This document shows, piece after piece, positions 16,161 through 25,327 of a stretch of DNA of 64,000 nucleotides. The DNA lies in the NCBI RefSeq assembly GCF_904846345.1, contig NZ_CAJHAJ010000003.1, positions 186,001 through 250,000 of the forward strand, read 5' to 3'. Source of the stretch: Psychrobacter maritimus (GTDB lineage Bacteria > Pseudomonadota > Gammaproteobacteria > Pseudomonadales > Moraxellaceae). Each line of letters starts with the position of its first letter. Position 1 is the stretch's first letter. The notes under the pieces are model-generated. The model searched no databases. It worked only from the letters and a program-made list of their open reading frames with translations, and was not told the DNA's origin. The position numbers were made by a program, and so were the translations under genes.

Positions 16161-18344
16161 TTACCAATGGTAACTGGCGCCAAGTAACCACTCACGATTA
16201 TCAATGGGACGATAGTCACTGGTATCAGTGACATCGCGCTGCACATCAAAGATATTATTAATCGCCGCGTATAAGCTCAAGTTTGCAGTTGCGTCATAAT
16301 TGAGCTTGCTATCGAGCGTCCACCAAGACGGCGAATACGCCTGCTCGCTGGTATTAATCAGCTGTTTGGATTCATAGTTAAGGCGCGGGATAAGCTGTAA
16401 TTTGTCATTGATTTGATAGTCTAGTGCGAGCATTGCTTTGTGATTGGGCTTATAGGTCAGCTCGGTATCGGTGACATTGTTATGCGTCTTGAGGTAAGCG
16501 TAGCTGGCTTGTAGTTTCGCGCGCTCGTCCACTTGCCAGTCAATACCAATATCGCCACCATAAGTTTTGGCGCTATCAACGTTCATATATTTATAAATGG
16601 CGATGTTACCGTCAAAGGTGGCGTTGTCCTCGTCGGTTTGGATCAGATCGTTCACTTCATTATAAAAACCATTAACCGTCAAATTGACACTATCGCTCAG
16701 CTGACCTTGATAGCCGATTTGGTAACTGGTTGAGGTTTCAGGCTGCAAGTAGGGATTACCCATGACTTTATAACCCAAATTGCTGTGGTCAAAGACGTAG
16801 TAGCGTTCTTTTAGGTTGGGCACGCGATAACCACCGCCGATACTACTGCGAAAGACATGGTCGCGACCGCTGGCATCCAAATGGTTGTATTTGAGTGATA
16901 CCTTTGGTGCCGTATGGCCACCAAAGTCTTCATCGTTTTGATAGCGAATACCGCTCAAAACCTCCCAGTTATCACCAATTAGCCAATCATCTTGTATATA
17001 TAGCTCGCCGACATCACGGCTAACGTTATCGCTGATAAGCTCGCTGAATTTATTTTTCGTTTGGCTTAACTTGTCTTGCTGAACCTGACCGCCAACTTGA
17101 ATAAGATGAATGTGCTTATCGGATAGTAATAGCTCAGGTAGGTCGAGCTGCGCTTGCGCCAGCGTGGTACTGATGTCTGTATCACGGGCGCTGGTGATAG
17201 TTTGCTGTGTTTTAGTATTGGATTCGCTTTGATATTCCTCATGCAGGGCTTGTGCTGACAACCGATAAGTTTTGCTGCGATTATGCACATGCGGCGTGAT
17301 ATCAGCGCGCGCACCAACACTAAAGCGCTGCTTAGTAATGTGCTCATCTCGTTGCTGTGCCAAATAGCGCGGCGCCACATAATAATTAAAACGGCTAACA
17401 TCGTCTTCTTTATAGTGGTTGGCCTCTAACCAATATTGAGAATTTTTGACCAGTCGGCTATCGTCATTGTCTGATATGCCTTTACCGTCTGGGTGGTAGC
17501 TAAATCGGGCACTGACTTGTGATTGCTCGCTGGCATCTTTTAATCTGGGCCATGCTTCATGGTCTAGGCTCAAACCATTATTATCCAGATACGAGCCTGA
17601 TAGACGCGCATGAAAGCGCTGGTTTTTATCTAATGCCCCTTCCACGCTGGCTTCTACATAGCGTTTGTTAGCATCTAACTTTTTACCAGATGGATTTTGC
17701 CGACCATTGCTGGCAATCTCGGTAGTGATATGTCCTGTTGCCGCGCCAATGGGTTTAGTGATGATATTGATAACGCCGCCCATCGCCGCGCTACCAAACT
17801 GCGCTGACGCCGCTCCCTGAACCACTTCTATTTGTTCAATATCCATATTCATATATTGATTTAAGTTTACCGTCGAGCCAGTGCTGGCGGTGATGGGTAA
17901 GCCATCAATCAACACCAATACTTGATCACCGGTAAAGCCTTGCATGCTGACCTCGTAACCTGTTTTACCATGGACTTCGCGTAAGTACACATTGGGCAAC
18001 AAGGCTAGCGCTTCTTTTAAAGTATGAGCATGGTTGTCATCTAGTTGCTGGCGGCTGAGTACTTGCAGGGCAACTGGCGCCTCGCTTAAGGCACGCTCAG
18101 AGCGTGTGGCCGTTACCACGATAGGATCTAAACGTGTGCTCGGCATGGCAGCATCGCTTGTAATATCACCATTATTCTCTGCAAGAGGCGGCGCTGCTTG
18201 GACGGAAACTGGGGCTAAAGTAAGCAATGCTAACGCCACACTCATGGTTAATCTACTACGACGCAGTTGTGGTGGATGGGTGTGTAATTTTGTATGAGTC
18301 AAAAGGGGTTGAGACGCTAAAATCGACATAAATAAAACAACCAT
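16161..18344 (-). CDS. TonB-dependent outer-membrane receptor, probably for heme
   Basis: A 727-aa receptor. The signal peptide core is 'MSVALALLTLAPVSVQA' (about residues 34-50), and an in-frame ATG at 18329 is an alternative start. A TonB box-like 'DPIVVTATR' is followed by a plug domain (about 75-190, 'VLVLIDGLPI', 'GAASAQFGSAAMGGVINI'). The C-terminal part is a beta-barrel with the closing 'NREWLLGASYHW' ending in an aromatic residue, as in BtuB/HmuR-type receptors. It heads a minus-strand operon with the HmuY and SIP genes and is divergent from hmuSTUV across a Fur-controlled region. I infer heme rather than a siderophore as ligand from these neighbours. Confidence 0.92.
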   Translation of the reverse strand: MVVLFMSILASQPLLTHTKLHTHPPQLRRSRLTMSVALALLTLAPVSVQAAPPLAENNGDITSDAAMPSTRLDPIVVTATRSERALSEAPVALQVLSRQQLDDNHAHTLKEALALLPNVYLREVHGKTGYEVSMQGFTGDQVLVLIDGLPITASTGSTVNLNQYMNMDIEQIEVVQGAASAQFGSAAMGGVINIITKPIGAATGHITTEIASNGRQNPSGKKLDANKRYVEASVEGALDKNQRFHARLSGSYLDNNGLSLDHEAWPRLKDASEQSQVSARFSYHPDGKGISDNDDSRLVKNSQYWLEANHYKEDDVSRFNYYVAPRYLAQQRDEHITKQRFSVGARADITPHVHNRSKTYRLSAQALHEEYQSESNTKTQQTITSARDTDISTTLAQAQLDLPELLLSDKHIHLIQVGGQVQQDKLSQTKNKFSELISDNVSRDVGELYIQDDWLIGDNWEVLSGIRYQNDEDFGGHTAPKVSLKYNHLDASGRDHVFRSSIGGGYRVPNLKERYYVFDHSNLGYKVMGNPYLQPETSTSYQIGYQGQLSDSVNLTVNGFYNEVNDLIQTDEDNATFDGNIAIYKYMNVDSAKTYGGDIGIDWQVDERAKLQASYAYLKTHNNVTDTELTYKPNHKAMLALDYQINDKLQLIPRLNYESKQLINTSEQAYSPSWWTLDSKLNYDATANLSLYAAINNIFDVQRDVTDTSDYRPIDNREWLLGASYHW

Positions 18345-18498
18345 CGTAAAAGTAGAAAGTAAGAAAGTCGCGTTGCTTAAAGATCTTTTGCTACAAAAAG
18401 AGCAATCTAAAGCGACCGTGTCATAGTTTTAATTGTTAAAGACTTTGTTACTTGATTCACTATCGTCAGTAACAAAGCTTAGACATCATATTTCAAAA

Positions 18499-18511
18499 GA
18501 TAATAATTATC
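18499..18511. promoter_or_regulatory. Fur-like box 1, heme locus
   Basis: GATAATAATTATC is a perfect palindrome of two Fur hexamers (GATAAT and its complement) around one base. It lies about 155 bases before the receptor start and 280 before hmuS, well placed to repress both directions. Confidence 0.7.
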
Positions 18512-18522
18512 AACATGCAAAT

Positions 18523-18534
18523 GATAATTATTAC
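18523..18534. promoter_or_regulatory. Fur-like box 2, heme locus
   Basis: AATGATAATTATTAC, next to box 1, repeats the GATAAT/ATTATT hexamers. Adjacent boxes are typical where Fur polymerises on a divergent iron-uptake promoter. Confidence 0.6.
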
Positions 18535-18793
18535 TATTTACAAAGTGAAAAAATGTTGCCATAATAATTTCCGTTCAACATCGCCTAGCAGGAATAATAA
18601 ACGGTAATGATGAAAAAGACGTGATGACTAATACGTTATGAAAAAGCAGTCTCTTGATCACGTTTTGACAAGCACTAATTTTTCAAACGTCTGTCATATA
18701 CTTTATCCCTGCTACTCTTAATACATTCATATTTAAGCTGACAACGCCAAGGTGATTGGTTTTTTTATCATCAACTATTTTATGGAGACCATC

Positions 18794-19927
18794 ATGAGTC
18801 AACCGTTATCGTTAACCAAAAAAAATACTGAGCTGTGGCAACAGTACCAAGTATTAAAAGCAAAAACGCCGATGCTATTTCCCACAGAAGGAGCGGCTGC
18901 ATTAGGTATCAGCGAGTTTGAACTGATGTTAGCTTCGCCTTATAGCCAGTATATGGGTGATCAGTGCAAAGCTGTATTAAAGCAATTTGAGAACTTTGGT
19001 GACATGGAAAGCATTGTCAGAAACGAGTTGGCAGTGCATGAAAAAACCGCGCCATATCATAATCTTAAGCTTGGCGAAAAGATGGGATTGGCACTCAATG
19101 TGGGTGGTCTAGATTTGCGATTTTTTATGTGGCAATGGCAGCATATGCTGGCGGTAACGGATACCAGTCGCGCCGATAAGCCCTCTTATAGTATTCAATT
19201 TTATAACGCCCAAGGTGCTGCTATCGATAAAGTGTATCTACGAGAGTTAAGCGCTGAGACTATTGCGCGCTGGCAAGCGATGATTCAGGAGCAGCAGCAA
19301 ACGGTGAATAATGAGACGCTGACGTTAGAGGTACAAGAGCCACTTAATGACTGGCGTTACAAGGCATTAAGTGAAGAGGAGCGTACGCAGTTACAACAAA
19401 GCTGGCAGGCAATGACAGACGTGCATCAATTCCACTCATTATTAAAAAATCTCGATATTGATCGTGCTAGTAGCTACCGCCAAGCACCAGAGCAGATGAC
19501 GCAGCAGCTTGATATTAGCGCGGTCGAAGCGGTATTTGAGCAAGCGCGTGATGCCAAATGCCCGATTATGATATTTGTCGGTAATAGTGGTCTGGTGCAG
19601 ATTCAGACTGGCACGGTGCAGACACTCAAGCGCATGGGCGATTGGTTTAATATTTTAGATAAAGACCATAATGACTTTACGCTGCATTTAAAAGATAAAG
19701 CATTGGAGCAAGTATGGAGCGTTAAGCGCCCAACCAAAGACGGCATCGTGACTTGTATCGAAGGTTTTGATGGTCACGGCATCAGTATCTTTAGTGTGTT
19801 CGGTCAGCGAATTGAAGGCACGCCCGAGCTTGAAGCCTGGCAGCAAATTGTCTCGACGGTCATCGAAGCGCATCCATATGCAGAAGCCTTATCACCAGTG
19901 GTTATGGCTGAAGAAGAGAGCGTGTAA
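18794..19927 (+). CDS. hmuS: HmuS/ChuS-family heme-degrading or heme-carrier protein
   Basis: A 377-aa cytoplasmic protein that receives heme from the transporter and stores or degrades it. The two halves are internal repeats, as in ChuS/HmuS: 'LKLGEKMGLALNVGGLDLRFFMWQWQH' in the first and 'MIFVGNSGLVQIQTGTVQTL' with 'LHLKDKALEQVWSVKRPTKDGI' in the second. The ATG at 18794 is chosen because GGAG sits 6 bases upstream; in-frame starts at 18752 and 18782 overlap or precede that site. It is first in the plus-strand hmuSTUV operon and divergent from the receptor. Length is slightly above the 340-350 aa usual for the family. Confidence 0.92.
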   Translation: MSQPLSLTKKNTELWQQYQVLKAKTPMLFPTEGAAALGISEFELMLASPYSQYMGDQCKAVLKQFENFGDMESIVRNELAVHEKTAPYHNLKLGEKMGLALNVGGLDLRFFMWQWQHMLAVTDTSRADKPSYSIQFYNAQGAAIDKVYLRELSAETIARWQAMIQEQQQTVNNETLTLEVQEPLNDWRYKALSEEERTQLQQSWQAMTDVHQFHSLLKNLDIDRASSYRQAPEQMTQQLDISAVEAVFEQARDAKCPIMIFVGNSGLVQIQTGTVQTLKRMGDWFNILDKDHNDFTLHLKDKALEQVWSVKRPTKDGIVTCIEGFDGHGISIFSVFGQRIEGTPELEAWQQIVSTVIEAHPYAEALSPVVMAEEESV

Positions 19928-20077
19928 ACCCGTCATAAAAAATCAGCAAATTTTGCGATATTGACACTCACATAACGGATAAATCATAGCTGTTGTGTGA
20001 GTTATTTGGGATGCTTAATACACGTTAATGGTTCTGTTAATAGTATCATTTTTTACGTTAGCAAATTAGGAATGCTT

Positions 20078-20935
20078 ATGTCTTCTGCATTATCAAACAC
20101 AGTAATAACTCACTTAGTGATAAATAAAAAATTGATGAGTCGTGCTATCAGCACTGCTGCCATTATTGGCGCATTTGCCGCGCCCTCACTTTCTGCCCAA
20201 GCTTATGATCGTATTGTCGCGATGAGTCCCGATGTTGCAGACGTCGTGGTGGCACTAGGAGCGACCAATAAGTTGGTTGGTAAAGATGCGACCAATCATA
20301 ATCCAGCGTTAAAGAGCGTGCCAGCCGTGGGTATGCACCGTAATATTACCGCCGAATCAGTGTTGGCGGTCAAGCCAGACTTGGTGCTTGGTAGTTATAT
20401 GGTGCAGCCTGCGAGTATTTATCAGCGCTTAAACGGCTTAAAAGTTAAAGCCGTCAATGTCGCGCCCAAAGAAGAGGTAAGCACCTTTGCCAATAGTATC
20501 AAAACTATCGGCAGTTATGTTGATAAAAAATCTGAAGGGTCACAGCTTGCTAAGCGTTGGAATGCAGGGATGAGCCCAATGGCAAAAACCGGTAAGCGCT
20601 ATTTATTAAGTTACGATGGTCGTATCGTTGCAGGTAAGGGCACGGTAGGCGATGAGTTGATTCGTCGTGCTGGTGGAATCAATGCGGCAAACGTATCAGG
20701 GCTAAAACCCATGTCACGTGAAGGCTGGCTGGCCGCCAAGCCCGATGTGATTATTATTGCTGATCATAATCAGGAAGTGGTTGGCGGGGTCAGTAAATTT
20801 AGCAAACGTCAAGAGATTGCGGCAAGTGCCGCTGGTAAAAATGGTGGCGTCCACTTTTGGCCAGCAGATGACTTTTTACGTTATGGCCTGAATTCACCGC
20901 AAGTCTTAAAAAAGCTGAACGCTGTAGCAAAATAG
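20078..20935 (+). CDS. hmuT: Heme ABC transporter periplasmic binding protein HmuT
   Basis: A 285-aa periplasmic protein that passes heme to HmuU. A signal peptide ends near 'APSLSAQAYD'. The rest is a class III (helical backbone) binding fold with 'IVAMSPDVADVVVALGA', 'LVGKDATNHNPALKSVPAVG' and 'VLAVKPDLVLGS'. The ATG at 20078 has AGGAA five bases upstream; a further in-frame GTG at 19997 is unlikely to be used. It lies between hmuS and the permease gene. Confidence 0.92.
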   Translation: MSSALSNTVITHLVINKKLMSRAISTAAIIGAFAAPSLSAQAYDRIVAMSPDVADVVVALGATNKLVGKDATNHNPALKSVPAVGMHRNITAESVLAVKPDLVLGSYMVQPASIYQRLNGLKVKAVNVAPKEEVSTFANSIKTIGSYVDKKSEGSQLAKRWNAGMSPMAKTGKRYLLSYDGRIVAGKGTVGDELIRRAGGINAANVSGLKPMSREGWLAAKPDVIIIADHNQEVVGGVSKFSKRQEIAASAAGKNGGVHFWPADDFLRYGLNSPQVLKKLNAVAK

Positions 20936-20988
20936 CTTAAGCAATATATAGCATAATCTCTTTTATATTCAATAAAACGATATCTCAC

Positions 20989-21975
20989 ATGGCAAATACG
21001 ATTTCCGCTTCTATCCCTATACAAACTGGAAAATACAGACATAGCATCTATTATGTTGCCGCTACTGTCGCATCTGTGCTGCTAATTTGGTTGGCGCTTG
21101 GTATTGGCTTTGGCGAATGGTCAAGCCCTAGCCATCTTGACGATACTATCTGGCAGCTACGCTATCCGCGCGTAGTGACGGCATTGTTGGTTGGCATGGC
21201 GTTGTCAGTTAGTGGTGCAGCATTACAGGCTTTATTTGAAAATCCTTTAGCGGATCCAAGTTTAATCGGTACATCAGGTGGCGCAGCGCTTGGTGTTGTT
21301 TTGGTTCTGGCATTGGGATTTGGTGGCATTGGGATACCGCTTGCAGCGTTTACTGGAAGCGTATTGGTGTGCTTGTTTATTCTCGCTTGTCATCGGTTTT
21401 TGGGTGGTGGACAGATGGGCTTGCTGATATTGGGATTTGTCATCAGCGCTTTTTGTGCGGCGGTGGTCAGCCTGATTTTATTTATGTCTGATGACATGGT
21501 GCTACGCTCGGCGACCATTTGGCTGTCAGGTAGTATGGCGGAAGCGGGCTTTGTACCGCTGCGTTATTCGATTGTCTCTATGATTTTAGGGCTGGCTATT
21601 TTATTACCGTTAGGTCGGCAGTTAGATGGGTTGATGTTAGGTGAGGCAGCCGCAAAATCTTTGGGTATCAAGGTGGGTGTGGTTCGTTGTTTGGTCGTGA
21701 TTGCCTCGGCATTACTGACAGGGGCAGCGGTGTCTTTAGCAGGCGTCATCGGTTTTATTGGCATGATGGTGCCAAACCTGCTGGCTATTCTGTTTGGTGG
21801 CGGACGTATGCGCCTCATGATTTGGTCTGGCTGGCTTGGGGCGATATTATTACTCGTAATTGATGGCGCGGGGCGACATGTCGCTTATCCAGTGGATGTT
21901 CCCGTTGGCATTGTTTTAGCGTTACTTGGCGGTCCATTCTTTATTTGGCTGTTTGTGCGTAGTAGCCGCCGTTAA
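20989..21975 (+). CDS. hmuU: Heme ABC transporter permease HmuU (FecCD family)
   Basis: A 328-aa inner-membrane protein with about ten hydrophobic segments. It carries typical FecCD/BtuC motifs: 'LRYPRVVTALLVGMALSVSG', 'LFENPLADPSLIGTSGGAALG', and near the end 'AGVIGFIGMMVPNLLAILFG'. It forms the channel of the heme importer with HmuV. It begins 53 bases after hmuT and ends 15 bases before hmuV. Confidence 0.93.
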   Translation: MANTISASIPIQTGKYRHSIYYVAATVASVLLIWLALGIGFGEWSSPSHLDDTIWQLRYPRVVTALLVGMALSVSGAALQALFENPLADPSLIGTSGGAALGVVLVLALGFGGIGIPLAAFTGSVLVCLFILACHRFLGGGQMGLLILGFVISAFCAAVVSLILFMSDDMVLRSATIWLSGSMAEAGFVPLRYSIVSMILGLAILLPLGRQLDGLMLGEAAAKSLGIKVGVVRCLVVIASALLTGAAVSLAGVIGFIGMMVPNLLAILFGGGRMRLMIWSGWLGAILLLVIDGAGRHVAYPVDVPVGIVLALLGGPFFIWLFVRSSRR

Positions 21976-21990
21976 TCAAAGAGAGTGCTT

Positions 21991-22908
21991 ATGTTTCATT
22001 CATTTTTTACGGCTACATCAAAGACCTCGCTAGCAAATCGAGAAAGCAATATAGATAGTAGTAATATCAAGAGTAGTAATATCAAGAGTAGTAATATCAA
22101 GAGTAGTAATATCAAGAGTAGTAATATCAAGAGTAGTAATGCAGGCGAGCTGTTGTCGATGCAAGATATTCATATCTCGCACGGTCATAAAACATTGTTA
22201 AAGATAGACAAGCTAACAGTGCCAAGCCAAAAGCTGGTCGCCTTTATCGGACCAAACGGCGCAGGTAAAAGCACGTTGCTGCATACGGTTTTGGGTCAAC
22301 ACACAGGAACCGCGCTTGAAACAGATGGCCACATTACGATTTACGGTCAGCCGATCAACGAGGTCATGAATGATGGCCATATCGCTTGGGTTGGACAACA
22401 TGAGCGTTTTGAGCTGCCGTTAACGGTACTGGATTATGCGCTATTGGGCGTTTCACCTAATCTTGCATGGTATCAGCGCCCAAATAGTAATCATGTTGAG
22501 CGCGCGCAACGTTTACTACAGGATTTTGAGTTATTAAGTTTGGTCAGTGCTCGCGTGCAAACCTTATCAGGCGGTGAAAAACAGCGCTTGGCTATCGTAC
22601 GGGCGCTGATGCAAGACACCGATATTATGATGTTCGATGAGCCGACCAATCATCTTGATATTCGCCATCAGCGTTTTTTGCTTCATTACTTGCATAATTT
22701 GGTGCAACAGCAGCACAAAAGTATCTTGGTTGTCCTCCATGATTTGACCCATGCACATCGCTATACTGATGAGGTGGTATTGTTAAATAGTGGACAAATT
22801 GTTGCACAAGGAACGCCTAGTGAGGTGATGACACGTCCACAATTAAGCGACGTGTATGATGTCGATATTAAAGTGCATCAAACTGAAGATGGCTTGGTGT
22901 TTATATAG
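21991..22908 (+). CDS. hmuV: Heme ABC transporter ATP-binding protein HmuV
   Basis: A 305-aa ATPase of the heme importer. It has Walker A 'GPNGAGKST', the signature 'LSGGEKQRLAIVRALM', Walker B 'DIMMFDEPTNH' and the switch histidine in 'LVVLHDLTHAH'. The first 55 residues are unusual: a Ser/Asn/Ile/Lys repeat (SSNIK five times) encoded by a 15-bp tandem repeat precedes the real ABC domain, which starts near 'LLSMQDIHISHGHKTLLKI'. ATG 21991 is preferred over GTG 21985; a start at the internal Met near 22159 would remove the repeat. The gene ends the hmu operon and is followed by a terminator. Confidence 0.92.
   Translation: MFHSFFTATSKTSLANRESNIDSSNIKSSNIKSSNIKSSNIKSSNIKSSNAGELLSMQDIHISHGHKTLLKIDKLTVPSQKLVAFIGPNGAGKSTLLHTVLGQHTGTALETDGHITIYGQPINEVMNDGHIAWVGQHERFELPLTVLDYALLGVSPNLAWYQRPNSNHVERAQRLLQDFELLSLVSARVQTLSGGEKQRLAIVRALMQDTDIMMFDEPTNHLDIRHQRFLLHYLHNLVQQQHKSILVVLHDLTHAHRYTDEVVLLNSGQIVAQGTPSEVMTRPQLSDVYDVDIKVHQTEDGLVFI
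22057..22140 (+). repeat. 15-bp tandem repeat inside hmuV
   Basis: Five exact copies of AGTAGTAATATCAAG plus a 9-base partial sixth copy. Each encodes SSNIK, so gain or loss of units keeps the reading frame. The block lies before the conserved ABC domain. Confidence 0.95.
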
Positions 22909-22941
22909 GTTTTATAATGAGAGCAGAATCATTTTTTCTAT

Positions 22942-22968
22942 AAAACCTTTATTAATGAAGGTTTTTAT
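22942..22968 (+). terminator. Intrinsic terminator after hmuV
   Basis: AAAACCTT and AAGGTTTT arms around a short AT loop, ending in a T-rich tail, about 35 bases after the hmuV stop. Confidence 0.75.
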
Positions 22969-23613
22969 TTGGCTGAGGTTCGTATCTGCCTTTTTGCAAG
23001 CGATGGCCAAGTTTTAACCATAGCAATAGGGAGATGATGTAATGATAGTCTCACATTAACTTAATTTAGAGAATCTGCACATAAAAAGCGCCATCTTATA
23101 TACAATTGTTGCAAGTAAAAGAACCGCTCTAACCACTGTACAGTAAGCCTTCCTCTGATTATTTATTATGTTTTATTTCTGCAAGACAGGCTGTGTAGCT
23201 TAACCGTAATTAACGCTATCTTTCTCTGGATAAGGAAGTAAATAGTTTGACAGTCATATAATTTTAGTTTATAAGAGATAAATAGTATGGTTGTTTTCCT
23301 ATAGGTACTTTTTAGTATTCAATATTTAAAGCAATACAACTTTTACACATACCAAGGGCAGAGTCTTCTACCCTGATTTTCTACAGTAATTTATCAGCAG
23401 TATTCGTATCACAGCTTCTAGGCAGTTAATGCCCACATAATATTGACACTCATTGACGGCTAATAAGCCAGTATTGTCAACCTGACCTCACCCGCGCACG
23501 TGAATATTTTGCTCATTTTGCTATCTGTAAGCTAATACCCTGCCTTTCAGGATGATTGGCTAACGATTCAGCGATATGTGTCGCGCTGGGCCTATAAAAA
23601 GGTGTTCGACGGA
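22969..23613. other. Intergenic region between hmuV and ureD
   Basis: About 640 bases without a supported gene. It must carry the urease promoter, but I see no convincing NtrC, Fur or nickel-regulator site. Confidence 0.4.
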
Positions 23614-24522
23614 ATGACGACTTTATCTCATAAATCTACAGTACAACAGCCTGCTACAGACTCAGGACACCAATTTGATGCCAACCGTCATTGGGCGGCA
23701 TTTTTGACCTTAGGATTTGGTGCTCACACTGAATCTGAGACTAGCATTACCCGCATGAATATAGCCCGCCATTATGGTCCCTTGCGTGTGCAAAGACCGT
23801 TCTATCCTGAAGGCCGCGATGGTTGCTGTCACGTCTATCTGCTGCATCCGCCTGGTGGTATTGCCAGTGGCGATGCACTCAATATAGATGTCACTGTGTC
23901 GGCAAACGCCCATACTTTGCTAACGACGCCTGCTGCCAATAAGCTTTATAAAGCCGACAGTAATGGCGTTGCTTGGAACCAGCATACCCACCTAAAAATC
24001 GCTAATGACGCTACTTTAGAATGGCTGCCGCAGGAAACGCTCGCTTTTAACGGCTCTCGCGGCGAGCAGACAATCATCATTGATTTAGAAGACAACGCCA
24101 AATGCTTGGGGTGGGAGATTCTCGGTCTTGGCCGTCCTGCCAGTAAGCTACCTTTCGTCAGTGGCCGTCTCGAACAGCGCTTTCATCTCACCCGTAATGG
24201 TCGCCCGTTATGGATAGAACGCCAATGTATAGACCCAGATCATCCAAGATTTTCTGGCATGTGGGGCCAGGGCGGTGCCACCGTCCATGCGACATTATGG
24301 GCGGTTGGATTGGACGATCCGCTAGAGGCCATCACTGCACTACGTGAGCATATTCCAGCTGCCAATCACTGGGCAGTTACCTATCGTCGCGGCGTATTGC
24401 TGTTACGCTATTTAGGCATAGAGCGTAACGAAGCTTGGAATATATTTCAGCAAGCGCGAGAAGTGCTACGTCCGCGATTGACCGGACACAAAGCTATTTC
24501 CCCACGAATTTGGTTGACTTAA
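23614..24522 (+). CDS. ureD: Urease accessory protein UreD
   Basis: A 302-aa chaperone that binds apo-urease and, with UreF and UreG, helps install nickel. Typical segments are 'ITRMNIARHYGPLRVQRPFY', 'CHVYLLHPPGGIASGDALNI', 'LLTTPAANKLYK' and 'LEWLPQETLAFNGS'. The ATG at 23614 is used here; a GTG at 23578 in frame would add 12 residues, and neither has a strong ribosome site. It is the first gene of the urease cluster, separated from ureA by 143 bases. Confidence 0.93.
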   Translation: MTTLSHKSTVQQPATDSGHQFDANRHWAAFLTLGFGAHTESETSITRMNIARHYGPLRVQRPFYPEGRDGCCHVYLLHPPGGIASGDALNIDVTVSANAHTLLTTPAANKLYKADSNGVAWNQHTHLKIANDATLEWLPQETLAFNGSRGEQTIIIDLEDNAKCLGWEILGLGRPASKLPFVSGRLEQRFHLTRNGRPLWIERQCIDPDHPRFSGMWGQGGATVHATLWAVGLDDPLEAITALREHIPAANHWAVTYRRGVLLLRYLGIERNEAWNIFQQAREVLRPRLTGHKAISPRIWLT

Positions 24523-24665
24523 CGACTGCTGCTCAAGCTTTTGCTTAGGCGCTGACAAACGCTTTTATCTGTCTATTTATTGATACTTAACAACTAATAA
24601 CATAAGCCTTCTAATAGCATAGGCTTTCCATAAAACGATAACCATAATATAAGAAGGAGTCAGCG

Positions 24666-24968
24666 ATGGAATTAACGCCAAGAGATAAAGATAAGTTGCT
24701 ATTGTTTACTGCAGGACTGCTTGCTGAGCGCCGCAAAGCTAAAGGCCTAAAACTGAATTATCCTGAATCAATAGCGCTGATCAGTTGCGCCATTATGGAA
24801 GGCGCACGTGAAGGCCGTACTGTGGCAGAGATGATGAGTGCGGGACGCGAAATCCTTACCCGAGATGACGTAATGGATGGCATCGCTGAGATGATTGAAA
24901 GCCTACAAGTTGAGGCAACCTTTCCCGACGGCACGAAGCTTGTGACCGTTCATAACCCTATTGTCTGA
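24666..24968 (+). CDS. ureA: Urease gamma subunit
   Basis: A 100-aa structural subunit of urease, the normal length for bacterial UreA. It begins '[20 protein letters not shown]' and contains '[20 protein letters not shown]', both family signatures. AAGGAG lies before the ATG. ureB follows 11 bases later. Confidence 0.97.
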   Translation: MELTPRDKDKLLLFTAGLLAERRKAKGLKLNYPESIALISCAIMEGAREGRTVAEMMSAGREILTRDDVMDGIAEMIESLQVEATFPDGTKLVTVHNPIV

Positions 24969-24979
24969 GGAGACTTGCT

Positions 24980-25327
24980 ATGATTCCTGGTGAATATCAG
25001 CTAAAGAGCGATGACATTGAGTTATGTGTCGATCGTGAACCTATCACTATCAACGTCGCAAACACGGGTGACCGTCCTATCCAAGTTGGCTCTCACTATC
25101 ACTTTGCCGAGACCAACGCGGCCTTAGACTTTGACCGTAAAAAAGCTTATGGGCACCGCTTAGCGATTGCGGCAGGTATGGCGATACGTTTTGAGCCGGG
25201 TCAACACCGTGATGTCCCCTTGATTCCTTTTTCAGGCTTACGCCATATTTATGGTTTCCGTGGTGAGGTAATGGGTCCCTTAGATCAGGGTCAGAACCAA
25301 AACTCAGACTCAGGAGCGAACTCATGA
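24980..25327 (+). CDS. ureB: Urease beta subunit
   Basis: A 115-aa structural subunit. '[20 protein letters not shown]', '[15 protein letters not shown]' and '[11 protein letters not shown]' are family motifs. GAGGAG precedes the ATG. Its stop overlaps the ureC start by 4 bases, so translation is coupled. Confidence 0.97.
   Translation: MIPGEYQLKSDDIELCVDREPITINVANTGDRPIQVGSHYHFAETNAALDFDRKKAYGHRLAIAAGMAIRFEPGQHRDVPLIPFSGLRHIYGFRGEVMGPLDQGQNQNSDSGANS

Larger units (their letters stand above)
18345..18793. other. Divergent promoter region of the heme locus
   Basis: About 450 bases between the receptor operon and hmuS. It contains two Fur-like boxes (18499-18511 and 18523-18534) in an AT-rich block. 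No gene or RNA is supported. Confidence 0.6.

Noticed and set aside
22057..22140. Possible CRISPR-like repeat array
   Set aside because: The units are 15 bp, directly adjacent with no spacers, and encode an in-frame peptide repeat in hmuV.
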